Positions 8,918 through 17,271 of a stretch of 64,000 bases of DNA are shown here, piece after piece. A program made the translations under genes and the position numbers. Position 1 is the stretch's first letter. Each line of letters opens with the position of its first letter. Below the pieces are notes generated by a model that was given only the letters and a program-made list of their open reading frames with translations, was not told where the DNA came from and made no database searches. The DNA lies in the NCBI RefSeq assembly GCF_018327705.1, contig NZ_BNEM01000002.1, positions 3,906,001 through 3,970,000 of the forward strand, written 5' to 3'. Origin of the DNA: Catellatospora sp. TT07R-123. Lineage in GTDB: Bacteria > Actinomycetota > Actinomycetes > Mycobacteriales > Micromonosporaceae.

Positions 8918-9805
8918 ATGTCCGTCACCGAACCCTGGCGCTTCTTCACCGCCACCGTCGTACGGACCGCCGAGCTCAGCCCCTCGTTCCTGCGCCTGAC
9001 GTTCACCGGCGCCGACCTGCACACCTTCGCCGACAACGGCTACGACCAGCGCATCAAGCTCGTCCTGCCGCTGCCCGGCCTCGGGCTGGCCGAACTGCCC
9101 ACCGACGAGCACTGGTACACCGCGTGGCGGTCGCTGCCCGTCGAGCGGCGCAACCCGATCCGCACCTACACCGCCCGCGCCGTACGCCCCGAGCTGCGCG
9201 AGGTCGATGTGGACGTCGCCCTGCACGGCGACACCGGCCCCGCCTCCCGCTGGGCCCGTGCCGCCCGGCCCGGCGACGAGATCATGCTGCTCGGACCGAA
9301 CGCCGCGTACCCCGGCGAGCACGGCGGCGTCGAGTTCCGGCCGCCCGCGCCCGGCACCCCGGTGCTGCTGGCCGGGGACGAGACCGCGGTGCCCGCCATC
9401 GCGGCGATCCTGGAGCGGCTGCCCGACGACACCGTCGGCGCCGCGATCCTGGAGGTGCCGGTCGCCGCCGACGAGCTCGGCCTCGTCGCCCCCGCCGGGG
9501 TGACGATCCAGTGGCTGGCCCGCGACGGCCGGGCCCACGGCACCCACCTGATCCCGGCGGTCCAGGCCGCGGCCGCGCGCCTGGTGCCGGGCGCGGGCGC
9601 CAGCGCGGAGATCGAGGACGTCGACGTCGACGCCGGGATCCTGTGGGAGGTGCCGGAGAACGCCGGGACCACCGCGTACGCCTGGCTGGCCGGGGAGGCG
9701 GCGATGATCCGTACCCTGCGCCGCCACCTGGTCACGGAGCTCGGCTTCGACCGCGCCTCGGTCGCCTTCATGGGCTACTGGCGCCACGGCCGCGCCGAAG
9801 CCTGA
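8918..9805 (+). CDS. Siderophore-interacting protein (ferric-siderophore reductase, ViuB/SIP family)
   Basis: A 295-residue flavoprotein of the SIP family in the ferredoxin-reductase superfamily. The N-terminal FAD domain contains the flavin-binding IRTYTAR motif (about residues 86-92). The NAD(P)H domain has [13 protein letters not shown]. The C-terminus [11 protein letters not shown] is the typical SIP ending. It reduces Fe(III) in imported siderophores to release iron in the cytoplasm. GGAGG sits six bases before the ATG. The upstream iron box implies induction by iron limitation. No siderophore transporter or synthesis gene is visible nearby. Confidence 0.93.
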   Translation: MSVTEPWRFFTATVVRTAELSPSFLRLTFTGADLHTFADNGYDQRIKLVLPLPGLGLAELPTDEHWYTAWRSLPVERRNPIRTYTARAVRPELREVDVDVALHGDTGPASRWARAARPGDEIMLLGPNAAYPGEHGGVEFRPPAPGTPVLLAGDETAVPAIAAILERLPDDTVGAAILEVPVAADELGLVAPAGVTIQWLARDGRAHGTHLIPAVQAAAARLVPGAGASAEIEDVDVDAGILWEVPENAGTTAYAWLAGEAAMIRTLRRHLVTELGFDRASVAFMGYWRHGRAEA

Positions 9806-9878
9806 CCCGTCCCCGCCCTCCCGAAACACCTCCGCCTCCCGGAACACCTCCGCCTCCCGCGCGCCCCGACGCGCCGCC

Positions 9879-9943
9879 AAGATCGCGGTTTCAGGTCAAA
9901 CTGCGCAGTCCAGCGCCGTTATTCGACCGCAGGCAGCGATCTC
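9879..9943. repeat. 65-bp palindromic element, family P2, copy A
   Basis: It begins AAGATCGCGG and ends GCAGGCAGCGATCTC, with GGTCA at positions 16-20 and CGACC at 46-50 of the element. The arms are an imperfect inverted repeat and the central 25 bases vary. The length is the same 65 bp as copies B-E. Confidence 0.85.
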
Positions 9944-9970
9944 TGACCGCGCCGGTCGCGGCGGATCGCG

Positions 9971-10030
9971 CCGAACGCGGCCGGGTCACGCCGAACGCGG
10001 CCGGGTCACGCCGAACGCGGCCGGGTCGCG
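9971..10030. repeat. Three tandem 20-bp units
   Basis: The unit CCGAACGCGGCCGGGTCACG is repeated three times, the last copy with one change (A to G). It lies between P2 copies A and B and encodes nothing recognisable. Confidence 0.9.
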
Positions 10031-10049
10031 GTGGTGGCGGCGGCGGTCG

Positions 10050-10114
10050 AAGATCGCCGTTTCCGGTCAAGGAGTGCAGTTCGAGCGCACCTTTTGACCG
10101 CAGGCAGCGATCTT
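10050..10114. repeat. 65-bp palindromic element, family P2, copy B
   Basis: Starts AAGATCGCCG and ends GCAGGCAGCGATCTT. The left arm shares GTTTCCGGTCAAGGAG with copy D. A half-like site (TAGATCGTCGTTTCGG) follows at about 10121. The gap 9806-10261 holds only these repeats and no gene that I can support. Confidence 0.85.
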
Positions 10115-10184
10115 CAGCAGTAGATCGTCGTTTCGGCGAGGAATCCGCTAGACATCTCCGCTTCCCGTAGGCTCCGCGCGCTCC

Positions 10185-10249
10185 AAGATCGCGGGTTTAG
10201 GTCGAACTGCGCAGTCCAGCGCTGCGGTTCGACCGCAGATAGCGATCTT
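10185..10249. repeat. 65-bp palindromic element, family P2, copy C
   Basis: Starts AAGATCGCGG and ends GCAGATAGCGATCTT. Its central part shares AACTGCGCAGTCCAGCGC with copy A, so A and C form one subtype. It ends 12 bp past the stop of the small minus-strand ORF 10262-10468. Confidence 0.85.
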
Positions 10250-10261
10250 CAACGGCTACGG

Positions 10262-10468
10262 TCAGCGGATCATGGTTTCGACACGTTCGAAGATGTCGGC
10301 GTCGGTCTCCTGCTGCCAGGGCGGCAGGAGGTCCCAATCCGCGACGTAGGCGGGTTTGGGGTCGGCGATGTGGCGGTAGATCTGGCCGATCCAGCACAGG
10401 GCCACGAATCGGCCCTTCTGCAGCGGACCGGCGATCGCCAGATCCGCGCCGTTGACCTCGGCGCGCAA
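10262..10468 (-). CDS. Small protein of unknown function between two P2 repeats
   Basis: A possible 68-residue product from a TTG at 10468. The C-terminal half is rich in aromatic residues and looks like a real folded domain: FVALCWIGQIYRHIAD and WDLLPPWQQETDADIFERVE. The Trp-Leu-Pro-x-Trp-Gln pattern resembles small actinobacterial domains related to the RyR fold, but I cannot name it. The ORF fills exactly the space between P2 copies C and D, starting seven bases from copy D. The true start may have been lost when the repeat inserted. There is no clear ribosome-binding site. Confidence 0.45.
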   Translation of the reverse strand: MRAEVNGADLAIAGPLQKGRFVALCWIGQIYRHIADPKPAYVADWDLLPPWQQETDADIFERVETMIR

Positions 10469-10474
10469 GGGTCG

Positions 10475-10539
10475 GAGATCGCCGTTTCCGGTCAAGGAGG
10501 GCGGTTCTAGTGCATGTCTTGACCGCAGGCAGCGATCTT
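10475..10539. repeat. 65-bp palindromic element, family P2, copy D
   Basis: Starts GAGATCGCCG and ends GCAGGCAGCGATCTT; same length and same conserved positions as copies A-C. Immediately after it, the 10-bp unit GGAGATCGGC is repeated about three times (about 10544-10574). Confidence 0.85.
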
Positions 10540-10667
10540 CAGCGGAGATCGGCGGAGATCGGCGGAGATCGGCGGGGTCGGCGCAGATTGGGCTGCGGGT
10601 GTGAGGTGGCTGGGGCGTGGTTGGTGATACTGCACTGGTTTGGGGGTTTCGCCGATACGCTGCGGAT

Positions 10668-11450
10668 ATGAGTGGGCTGGGGCATTCCATCCAGTTCGGC
10701 GGGTGGCAGTGGTTCGGCGATCAGACCCTGATCAACCTCATCGCCGCGTCGACCAACGCGCTGAACGGTGCCCTGCTGGCCCGGCGGCCCGACCACTTCC
10801 GGCAGTACACCGTGATCGGCGTGATCCTGATGGCGCTGCTGGGCGGCATCGGCGGCGGCGTCACCCGCGACGTGCTCATCAACCAGGTCCCGAGCGCGCT
10901 GACCAACCCGGCGTTCATCACCCTCAGCGTGATCTTCGGATACGTCGGCTACAAGGTCGCCTACGGCCCCGGGCAGCTGTTCCGCGAGGGCTTCTTCCAG
11001 CTCATGACCGCCTTCTCGCTGCCCTGGTATGCCGTGGCCGCCGCCGAGAAGTCGGCCGCCGCCGGTATCCCCGCGATCGGCATCCTGCTGCTGGCCGTCA
11101 TCGGCCCGACCGCCGGGCGGTTCTACATCGACCTGTGCAGCGGCGTCCCGCCCAAGCAGTTCATCCGCAGCGAGTGGTTCGTCGGCACCGCACTGCTCAC
11201 CGGCGTGGTGTGGATCGCCTGCGACACCGCCGGGCTGAGCACCTGGTGGTCGGCGTGGATCCCGGTGACGGCGGGGTTCTGCTTCCGGCTGGCCGCGCTG
11301 TTCTACGGCTGGGAGGAGCCGCTGGCGTCGGAGCCCGCGGGCATCGTCGTACACAAGCCGCATGTGCTGCTCGGCCGCAAGCTGCACGACAAGTCCGACC
11401 AGGAGCTGCACGACCTCGGGTTGCTGGTCGAGGACGCGCCCGCCCGCTGA
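10668..11450 (+). CDS. TRIC/YadS-type membrane channel protein (UPF0126)
   Basis: 260 residues from the ATG at 10668. Helical membrane protein carrying the glycine-rich signature GGIGGGVTRDVLINQVP (about residues 61-77) typical of UPF0126/TRIC proteins, which form trimeric cation channels. About seven hydrophobic segments are visible, in two repeats of three plus one. The C-terminal 40 residues are cytosolic and charged. The earlier GTG at 10617 is possible but runs into repeat-derived sequence. It is a stand-alone gene. Ion specificity in bacteria is K+/Na+, from family knowledge only. Confidence 0.85.
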   Translation: MSGLGHSIQFGGWQWFGDQTLINLIAASTNALNGALLARRPDHFRQYTVIGVILMALLGGIGGGVTRDVLINQVPSALTNPAFITLSVIFGYVGYKVAYGPGQLFREGFFQLMTAFSLPWYAVAAAEKSAAAGIPAIGILLLAVIGPTAGRFYIDLCSGVPPKQFIRSEWFVGTALLTGVVWIACDTAGLSTWWSAWIPVTAGFCFRLAALFYGWEEPLASEPAGIVVHKPHVLLGRKLHDKSDQELHDLGLLVEDAPAR

Positions 11451-11516
11451 GATCGCGCCCGGAGGGTTGACCGGTCGGCGGTCGGGTATCTCCGCCTCTG
11501 AAGGAGGTACCCCACC

Positions 11517-12119
11517 ATGACATCGACACAGCTGGTCCTGCTGATCGCGGTAGTGGTCGTCCTCGTGCTGTGCGGGGTCGGCGCGTGGCTGGTCGCCCGC
11601 CGGGCGGCGCTGCGGCAGCGGTTCGGGCCCGAATACGACCGCGTACTGGCCGAGCAGGAGTCCCGCACCGCCGCCGAGCACGAGCTGCGCGAGCGCGAAC
11701 GCCGCCACGCCGAGCTGGAGCTGCGCGAACTGAGCGACGACGAGCGCGCCGGGTTCGCCGCCCGGTGGCGCGAGGTGCAGCACCGCTTCGTCGACGAGCC
11801 CTCGGCGGCCGTCGCGGAGGCAGACGACCTGATCACCGAACTCGTGGCGGCCCGGGGCTACCCCACCGGGGACTACGACGAGCAGCTGGCCCAGCTGTCG
11901 GTGGACCACGCCGGGACGCTGGAGTCGTACCGGCACGCCCACGAGATCAGCGAGCGCGACCGCGCCGGGCAGGCGGACACCGAGGACCTGCGGGTCGCGA
12001 TCGTCCACTACCGCAAGCTGGCCGCGCAGCTGCTGGGCGAGGAACCGGTGGCGCCCCTGACCGAGCGCGAGTCCCCCCGAACCGACGACGCCCCGCAGCC
12101 GAAAGAGGTGCACGCATGA
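11517..12119 (+). CDS. Membrane-anchored coiled protein, paralogue of the next gene
   Basis: A 200-residue protein with an excellent ribosome-binding site (GAAGGAGGT). An N-terminal membrane helix (LVLLIAVVVVLVLCGVGAWLVA) is followed by a long charged, probably helical region (EQESRTAAEHELRERERRH). The C-terminal domain (about residues 75-175) carries ARWREVQHRFVDEPSAAV and a later DTEDLRVAIVHYRKL. The same two blocks occur in the downstream gene (DRWEALQLRFVDDPAAI; DTEQLRQAVQRYRDF), so the two arose by duplication. Its stop overlaps the next ATG. Function unknown. Confidence 0.8.
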   Translation: MTSTQLVLLIAVVVVLVLCGVGAWLVARRAALRQRFGPEYDRVLAEQESRTAAEHELRERERRHAELELRELSDDERAGFAARWREVQHRFVDEPSAAVAEADDLITELVAARGYPTGDYDEQLAQLSVDHAGTLESYRHAHEISERDRAGQADTEDLRVAIVHYRKLAAQLLGEEPVAPLTERESPRTDDAPQPKEVHA

Positions 12120-12982
12120 CCACGTACGACACGCACACGCGAACTGAGCTGGACAAGGACGAGGACATGCCGCGTGCCGAGGCGCCGCGCGGTTACGAGG
12201 GCAACCACGTGGCCGAGGGCGAGGTGGTCGACGTGGACGCACCGCAGCGCCCGGAGGCGCGCGGCGACGACGAGGCGATCGACCTGGAGGAGCGGGACGG
12301 CGTGTACGTGCCGTCCGACGCCGCCACCGGCGACGAGACCGAGGACGACGGGCTGGCCGACGAGGACCGGCCCGGCGAGTTCCGCCCGGAGACCGACGAG
12401 GCGGCCCCGCTGTCGGAGCACCTCGACGACGACGTGCCCGCCGACGGCGACCGGACCGACGCGGACCTGCGCGACGAGTCCGACCTGCGGACCGACGCCG
12501 ACCTGCGGGATGAGACCGACCTGCGGGACGAGGTCGCGCGGCGGGACGAGACTGCGACGGCCGAGGAGGCCGCGACGGCTGAGGAGGCGCTGAGCGACGC
12601 CGAGGTGGCCGCGGCTGCTGCGGCGGCGGGCGCCGACGCGCCGACGCTGGACGCCGACCGCCCGGCGGTCGGGGTCGCGGCCGTGCCGACCGCGGAGGAC
12701 CCGAGCCGGCCGCTGCCCGCCACGCTGTGGGCGGACGGGCAGACCGACCGGCTGCGGGACCGCTGGGAGGCGCTCCAGCTGCGGTTCGTGGACGACCCGG
12801 CCGCGATCACGGCCGAGCTGCGTGACCTCGTGGAGGAGGCGCTGCGCACGATGCAGGAGGAGCTGTCCCGACGCCACGACGAGCTGGCGTCGGTGGCGCA
12901 GGACGCGGGCACCGACACCGAGCAGCTGCGGCAGGCGGTGCAGCGCTACCGCGACTTCTACGACGCGCTGCTCGCACACTGA
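12116..12982 (+). CDS. Very acidic repeat protein with the shared C-terminal domain
   Basis: 288 residues from the ATG at 12116, overlapping the upstream stop by four bases. The first 170 residues are extremely acidic and low-complexity, with repeated units such as RTDADLRDESDL and DLRDETDLRDE. They have no membrane segment and are probably disordered. The last 80 residues are the same helical domain as in 11517-12119. The pair probably works together, one membrane-bound and one soluble; this is inference. A strong terminator follows 18 bp after the stop. Confidence 0.8.
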   Translation: MTTYDTHTRTELDKDEDMPRAEAPRGYEGNHVAEGEVVDVDAPQRPEARGDDEAIDLEERDGVYVPSDAATGDETEDDGLADEDRPGEFRPETDEAAPLSEHLDDDVPADGDRTDADLRDESDLRTDADLRDETDLRDEVARRDETATAEEAATAEEALSDAEVAAAAAAAGADAPTLDADRPAVGVAAVPTAEDPSRPLPATLWADGQTDRLRDRWEALQLRFVDDPAAITAELRDLVEEALRTMQEELSRRHDELASVAQDAGTDTEQLRQAVQRYRDFYDALLAH

Positions 12983-12999
12983 CACCCCGGCCGAAAGCC

Positions 13000-13034
13000 A
13001 TCGGGGCGCTCATCCAGCGGATGAGCGCCCCGAT
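13000..13034 (+). terminator. Strong terminator hairpin
   Basis: A 15-bp perfect stem (ATCGGGGCGCTCATC/GATGAGCGCCCCGAT) with a 5-base loop, followed by TCTTG. It ends the two-gene operon 11517-12982. Confidence 0.85.
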
Positions 13035-13164
13035 TCTTGTGCCTACCCGTAGGACGGGTCCGTGGTGGTCTCCGTGGTCGGCACGGATGCCCGCCGACCG
13101 CGGCCGGGAGAAGCTCTATTCGTAACCGATCAGCGCTCAGCCGCCCCACCACCAGGAGTAAGAC

Positions 13165-13578
13165 ATGAAGGCACACGTCAGCTCGATTCTTCTCGGCGTT
13201 CGGGACATGAACCGGGCCAAGCAGTTCTACACCGAAGGGCTCGGCTGGAAGGTCCAGAACGACTACGGCATCTCGGTGTTCTTCGAGTCCGACGGCGCCT
13301 CGCCTGTCGGCTTCTACAGCCGCGAGGGGCTGGCGGGCCAGGTGGGCACGAGCCCGGAGGGCAGCGGCTTCAGCGGGCTGGTGCTGACGTACGTCGTCCG
13401 CACCGAGGCCCGGGTCGACGAGATCATGGCGGAAGCGGAGAAGGCTGGTGCCACGATCCTCAAGCCCGCCGGCGCCCTGCCGTGGGGCGGATACGGCGGC
13501 ACCTTCGCCGACCCGGACGGCTACGTCTGGAGCCTCGGCTACAGCGCCCAGGGCGAGGACCAGCCCTACGCGGAGTAG
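13165..13578 (+). CDS. VOC/glyoxalase-fold protein
   Basis: A 137-residue protein of the vicinal-oxygen-chelate superfamily. The two beta-alpha-beta-beta-beta modules are visible: ILLGVRDMNRAKQFYTEGLGW at the start, and GGTFADPDGYVWSLGY at the end. Members include glyoxalases, bleomycin-resistance proteins and dioxygenases; most short ones like this have unknown substrates. AGGAG precedes the ATG at a good distance. The next gene begins 57 bp later and may be cotranscribed. Confidence 0.87.
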   Translation: MKAHVSSILLGVRDMNRAKQFYTEGLGWKVQNDYGISVFFESDGASPVGFYSREGLAGQVGTSPEGSGFSGLVLTYVVRTEARVDEIMAEAEKAGATILKPAGALPWGGYGGTFADPDGYVWSLGYSAQGEDQPYAE

Positions 13579-13635
13579 CCGGCAGCGGTGCCCAGGACGG
13601 CCGCCGCGATGCCGGCAGAGCAGGAGGATAAGACC

Positions 13636-14070
13636 ATGAAGTTTCGGACCGTCGTCGAGCCGCCGGAGCCCATGCGAGGGCTGGAGGTCCCGCCCGAGGT
13701 CGTGTCGGCGCTCGGCGGGGGCGCACGCCCGGCGGTGACCATCACGGTCGGCGGGCATTCCTGGCAGAGCCGCGTCGCCATCATGCGGGGACGCCACCTG
13801 CTCGGCCTCAGCAACGCCAACCGGCTGGCCGCTGGTGTCGCGATCGGCGAGGAGGTCGAGGTCGAGGTCGAGCTGGACACCGAACCGCGTGTCGTCGCCG
13901 AGCCTGCCGACTTCGCCAAGGCGCTGGACGACGACCCGGTCGCCCGCGCCGCGTACGACAAGCTGGCGTACAGCCACAAGCGCGAGCACGTCCACGCCAT
14001 CGAGAGCGCGAAGAAGCCCGAGACGCGCCAGCGGCGCATCGAGAAGGCCATCGCCACCCTGCGGGGCTGA
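13636..14070 (+). CDS. DUF1905/YdeI-like (OmdA) protein
   Basis: 144 residues from the ATG at 13636. The N-terminal half is a DUF1905-type beta-barrel (FRTVVEPPEPMRGLEVPPEV and HLLGLSNANRLAAGV). The C-terminal half is a YdeI/OmdA-type helical region (AYDKLAYSHKREHVHAIESA, ending RQRRIEKAIATLRG). Such proteins are annotated as bacteriocin-protection or stress proteins, and their molecular function is not settled. It is followed by a hairpin terminator and the tRNA gene on the other strand. Confidence 0.85.
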   Translation: MKFRTVVEPPEPMRGLEVPPEVVSALGGGARPAVTITVGGHSWQSRVAIMRGRHLLGLSNANRLAAGVAIGEEVEVEVELDTEPRVVAEPADFAKALDDDPVARAAYDKLAYSHKREHVHAIESAKKPETRQRRIEKAIATLRG

Positions 14071-14084
14071 CCCGCCAACGATCA

Positions 14085-14118
14085 AGGGCGCTCACCCGGT
14101 GATCCGGATGAGCGCCCT
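14085..14118. terminator. Bidirectional terminator hairpin
   Basis: An inverted repeat with a perfect AGGGCGCTCA/TGAGCGCCCT outer part and CCGG/CCGG inner part lies between convergent 13636-14070 and tRNA-fMet. Its outer arms share the core GGGCGCTCA with the terminator at 13000. Confidence 0.75.
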
Positions 14119-14130
14119 CGAACTTCTTTG

Positions 14131-14204
14131 TAGCGGGGACAGGATTTGAACCTGCGACCTCTGGGTTATGAGCCCAGCGAGCTACCGAGCTGCTCCACCC
14201 CGCG
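14131..14204 (-). tRNA. Initiator tRNA-fMet (CAU)
   Basis: The reverse strand begins CGCGGGGTGGAGCAG and folds into a cloverleaf with the anticodon loop CTCATAA (CAU). Initiator hallmarks are the unpaired first position (C1 against U72) and three G-C pairs at the base of the anticodon stem (GGG/CCC). The T-arm reads GGTTCAAATCC. CCA is not encoded. Confidence 0.96.
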
Positions 14205-14299
14205 TCGGCTCCTTAACACTAGCCTGTTGATCGCCGGGGCTGCAAATCGGTGCCGGGGTGTTCCGGGACATATGTTCCGGATCACCCCGTACGCGCTGG

Positions 14300-17212
14300 T
14301 CAGCCCGTTGTTGGCGTGGGACTCGGGGCGGGCGTCGGCGTGGCGCTGGGCGGGTTCGCGGCGGCGTTGGCCGCCTCGAACTCCTTGATCGCCGCGTCCA
14401 GGGCGGCCAGCGCCTTGCCGTACGCCTCGAAGTCGCCCTTCTGCTGCGCCGCCCGCAGGTCGTCGATGGCCTTGTCGACCTTCGCCGCCGCGGTGGCCAG
14501 CGGGGTGCCCGTGACCGGTGGCGGCTGCTCCGGCGTGACCACGGGCGGCGTGTTGGTCGTGGTGCCCACGAGCTGCTTGATGCCGTCGGCGAGGGTGTCC
14601 GCGAAGGCCACCTTGTCGCCGTAGTTGAGCAGCACCTTCTTCAGCAGCGGGTACGCCTTCTCGCCGTTGGAGCGCAGGTAGATCGGCTCGACGTAGAGCA
14701 TGCCGCCGCCGAACGGCAGGGACAGCAGGTTGCCCTTGACCACGTTCGCGCCCCAGATGTTGAGCTGCTGGCGCACCGCGCCGTCGTTCTCCATCTGCTG
14801 CTGGGCCTGGCCCGGGCCTGGAATCCGGCCGTCCTTGTTCAGCTCCAGCACCTCCAGCACCGGCTTGCCGTCGACGTACGACCCGGAGATCAGCGCGGCG
14901 AGGTTCTGCCGGGCCGCCGGGGTCACCGCCGAGGTGAGCTGGAACCGGGGCTCGGTCTGACCGGGCAGCTGCGTGAGCAGGTAGTACGGCGGCTGCTTGG
15001 CGTCGCCGTGACCGGCCGGGTCGTTGGGCACGGCCCAGAAGTCGGGGGCGTTGAAGAAGTCGTTGGCGTTGTTGACGTGGAACCGGGTGAGCAGGTCGCG
15101 CTGCACCTTGAACATGTCCGCCGGGTAGCGGAAGTGCGCCGCCAGCTCCGCCGGGATCTTGTCCTTCGGGGTGATCAGCTTGCCGCCGAACGCGTTGTTC
15201 CAGGCCTGGAGGACCGGGTCCTTATCGTCGAACTGGTACAGGGTGACCTTGCCGTCGTACGCGTCGACGGTGGCCTTGACCGAGTTGCGGATGTAGTTGA
15301 TCTCCTGCTTGGCCAGCCGGAACGTGCCGTCGCCGGTCAGCGAGTCGCTGGTGGCGTCCTGCAGGTCGATGCGCTGCGCGTACGGGTAGTTCGCGCTGGT
15401 GGTGTAGCCGTCGACGATCCACACGATGCGGCCGTTCACCGCCGCCGGGTACGGGTCGCCGTCCAGGGTCAGGAACGGGGCCACCTTCTGCACCCGGTCG
15501 CGCGGGTCGCGCTCGTACAGGATCTTCGAGTTCGCGTTGACCGCGTCGGCCAGCAGGAACTTCGACTCGGCGTACTTGATCGAGTAGAGCAGCCGGCGCC
15601 AGGTCGAGCCGATGGAGACGCCGCCGTTGCCCGTGTACGTGTACCGGGCGTCGCTGGTGTCGCCGGTCGGGCGGTCGTACTCGGCGCTCGTGCCGCCGTC
15701 GGTCTTGCCGACCACGGCGTAGTCGCTCATCCGCTCGCCGTAGTAGATGCGCGGCTGGTCGACCGGCAGCTTGTCGGTGGTCGAGGAGCAGCCCTGCTCG
15801 CTGGCCTGCTGCTGCTGCCCGCTGAAGAAGCCGGAGACGAAGAACGGCTGCCCGTTGCAGACCGTGGTGTTCGCCGGGGCCGCCACCAGGCCGTAGCCGT
15901 GGGTGAAGACCGTGTGGCGGTTGATCCAGTTGTTCTGGGCCGCCGACAGCTTGCTGTACTCGATCTCACGTACGCCGACCACGTAGTCGGCGAGCTTGCC
16001 GTCGACGATGTAGCGGTCGATGTCGAGCTTGTCGCCGAACTGGTAGAAGCTGCGCACCTGCGACAGCTGCGTGTACGTCTCCGAGACCACCGCCGGGTCG
16101 AGCAGGCGGATGTTCGGCACGATCGTCTTGTCCTGCGCCAGGGTGGTCGGCGGCACCAGCGTCTCCGACGAGTACGGCGTGCTCGCCACCGTGTCCAGCC
16201 CGTACGCGGTCCGGGTCGAGGCGATGGCCCGCTCGATGTACGGCGCCTCCCGGCTGTTGCGGCTCGGGTCCACCTGGAACGTCTGCACGCCCCACGGGTA
16301 GATGCCACCGATCGCCACCGCCGAGATGGCCAGCAGGCCCAGCGCCACACCCGGCCAGGTCAGGTTGCGCAGCCACGCGTTCGAGAAGATGAGGATCGCG
16401 ATCGCCACGATCACGGAGATGTAGGTCAGCATCTCCTTGGCGGGCAGCAGCGCGTGCACGTCGGTGTAGCCGGCGCCGGTGAGGCCGGTGCCCGTGATGG
16501 TGTCCAGCAGCAGCGCCCGGCGGTCCAGCACGTACGCGATCGCCTTGAGGACCACGAACAGCGCCACCAGGCTGGTGAGGTGGGCGCGCGCGCCCGTGGT
16601 CATCCGGTCGCCCGGCCCGGCCAGGCGCACCCCGCCGTAGAGGTAGTGCACGCCCATCGCGCCGAGCAGCGCCAGCACCGTGACCGTGAAGCCGGTGTTC
16701 AGCAGGTACTGCCAGAACGGCAGCTTGAAGACGTAGAACCCGATGTCGGTGCCGAACTGCGGGTCCTTCTGCCCGAACGGCACCGCGTTCTCGAACAGCA
16801 GCCACTGCTGCCAGTGGCCCTGCGCGGCCAGGCCGCCGAAGAACGCGATCGCCGCCGACAGCAGCGCGAACCACCGGTTGAGGTGCGGCCCGAGCAGATA
16901 CCGGTAGCGCTCCAGCGTCTGCTGCTCCACCCCGGTCGGGGGCAGGAACGGCCGCAGCCGGTACGCCAGGTACAGGTTGCCGAACAGGAACGCCCCGATG
17001 ATCAGGCCGACGACCGCGAACAGGCCGATCCGGGTGCCGAGCTGCCCGGTGAACACCCTGGTCGCGCCGAGTTCGTCGAACCACAGCCACTCGGTCCAGG
17101 CGTCCACCACCCATCCGATCAGGGCGAAGAACACCAGCAGGCCGGTCAGCACGATGAGCCAGGCGCGGCCGCGGCGGCTCATGTGCGGCAGTTGACTTGA
17201 TCGGGTCACCAC
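14300..17212 (-). CDS. UPF0182 large membrane protein
   Basis: A 970-residue protein with seven N-terminal membrane helices (about residues 18-330) and a very large extracytoplasmic part ending in a Pro-rich tail. It matches the UPF0182 family, M. tuberculosis Rv3193c, in length and in landmarks such as SRRGRAWLIVL, EWLWFDELG and QFGTDIGFYVFKLPFWQYLL (part). The GTG at 17212 or 17209 is preferred because family members carry about ten residues before SRRGR; ATG 17182 is the alternative. An inverted repeat overlaps the start. Function unknown. Confidence 0.93.
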   Translation of the reverse strand: MVTRSSQLPHMSRRGRAWLIVLTGLLVFFALIGWVVDAWTEWLWFDELGATRVFTGQLGTRIGLFAVVGLIIGAFLFGNLYLAYRLRPFLPPTGVEQQTLERYRYLLGPHLNRWFALLSAAIAFFGGLAAQGHWQQWLLFENAVPFGQKDPQFGTDIGFYVFKLPFWQYLLNTGFTVTVLALLGAMGVHYLYGGVRLAGPGDRMTTGARAHLTSLVALFVVLKAIAYVLDRRALLLDTITGTGLTGAGYTDVHALLPAKEMLTYISVIVAIAILIFSNAWLRNLTWPGVALGLLAISAVAIGGIYPWGVQTFQVDPSRNSREAPYIERAIASTRTAYGLDTVASTPYSSETLVPPTTLAQDKTIVPNIRLLDPAVVSETYTQLSQVRSFYQFGDKLDIDRYIVDGKLADYVVGVREIEYSKLSAAQNNWINRHTVFTHGYGLVAAPANTTVCNGQPFFVSGFFSGQQQQASEQGCSSTTDKLPVDQPRIYYGERMSDYAVVGKTDGGTSAEYDRPTGDTSDARYTYTGNGGVSIGSTWRRLLYSIKYAESKFLLADAVNANSKILYERDPRDRVQKVAPFLTLDGDPYPAAVNGRIVWIVDGYTTSANYPYAQRIDLQDATSDSLTGDGTFRLAKQEINYIRNSVKATVDAYDGKVTLYQFDDKDPVLQAWNNAFGGKLITPKDKIPAELAAHFRYPADMFKVQRDLLTRFHVNNANDFFNAPDFWAVPNDPAGHGDAKQPPYYLLTQLPGQTEPRFQLTSAVTPAARQNLAALISGSYVDGKPVLEVLELNKDGRIPGPGQAQQQMENDGAVRQQLNIWGANVVKGNLLSLPFGGGMLYVEPIYLRSNGEKAYPLLKKVLLNYGDKVAFADTLADGIKQLVGTTTNTPPVVTPEQPPPVTGTPLATAAAKVDKAIDDLRAAQQKGDFEAYGKALAALDAAIKEFEAANAAANPPSATPTPAPSPTPTTG

Positions 17213-17229
17213 GTAGGAAGCCTACGTGG
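17209..17229. repeat. Inverted repeat at the UPF0182 start
   Basis: CCACGTAGG and its complement, separated by three bases, form a perfect 9-bp stem that includes the GTG start codon region of UPF0182. It could act as an operator or mask translation initiation. Confidence 0.6.
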
Positions 17230-17271
17230 CCGCGCAAGAACCACGTGACCTGCGTCGCAGGGCCGACGGTG

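Noticed and set aside
9879..10539. Possible CRISPR array
   Set aside because: The repeats are palindromic 65-mers at irregular spacing with coding sequence between two of them, and no cas genes are present. The Cas4-like protein at 56777 lies 46 kb away with a helicase partner.
12470..12600. Minisatellite or CRISPR-like repeats
   Set aside because: The repeats are in-frame codons of the acidic repeat protein (DADLRDE units).
14131..14204. tRNA as an integration site for a mobile element
   Set aside because: No integrase, no duplicated tRNA end and no phage genes on either side.
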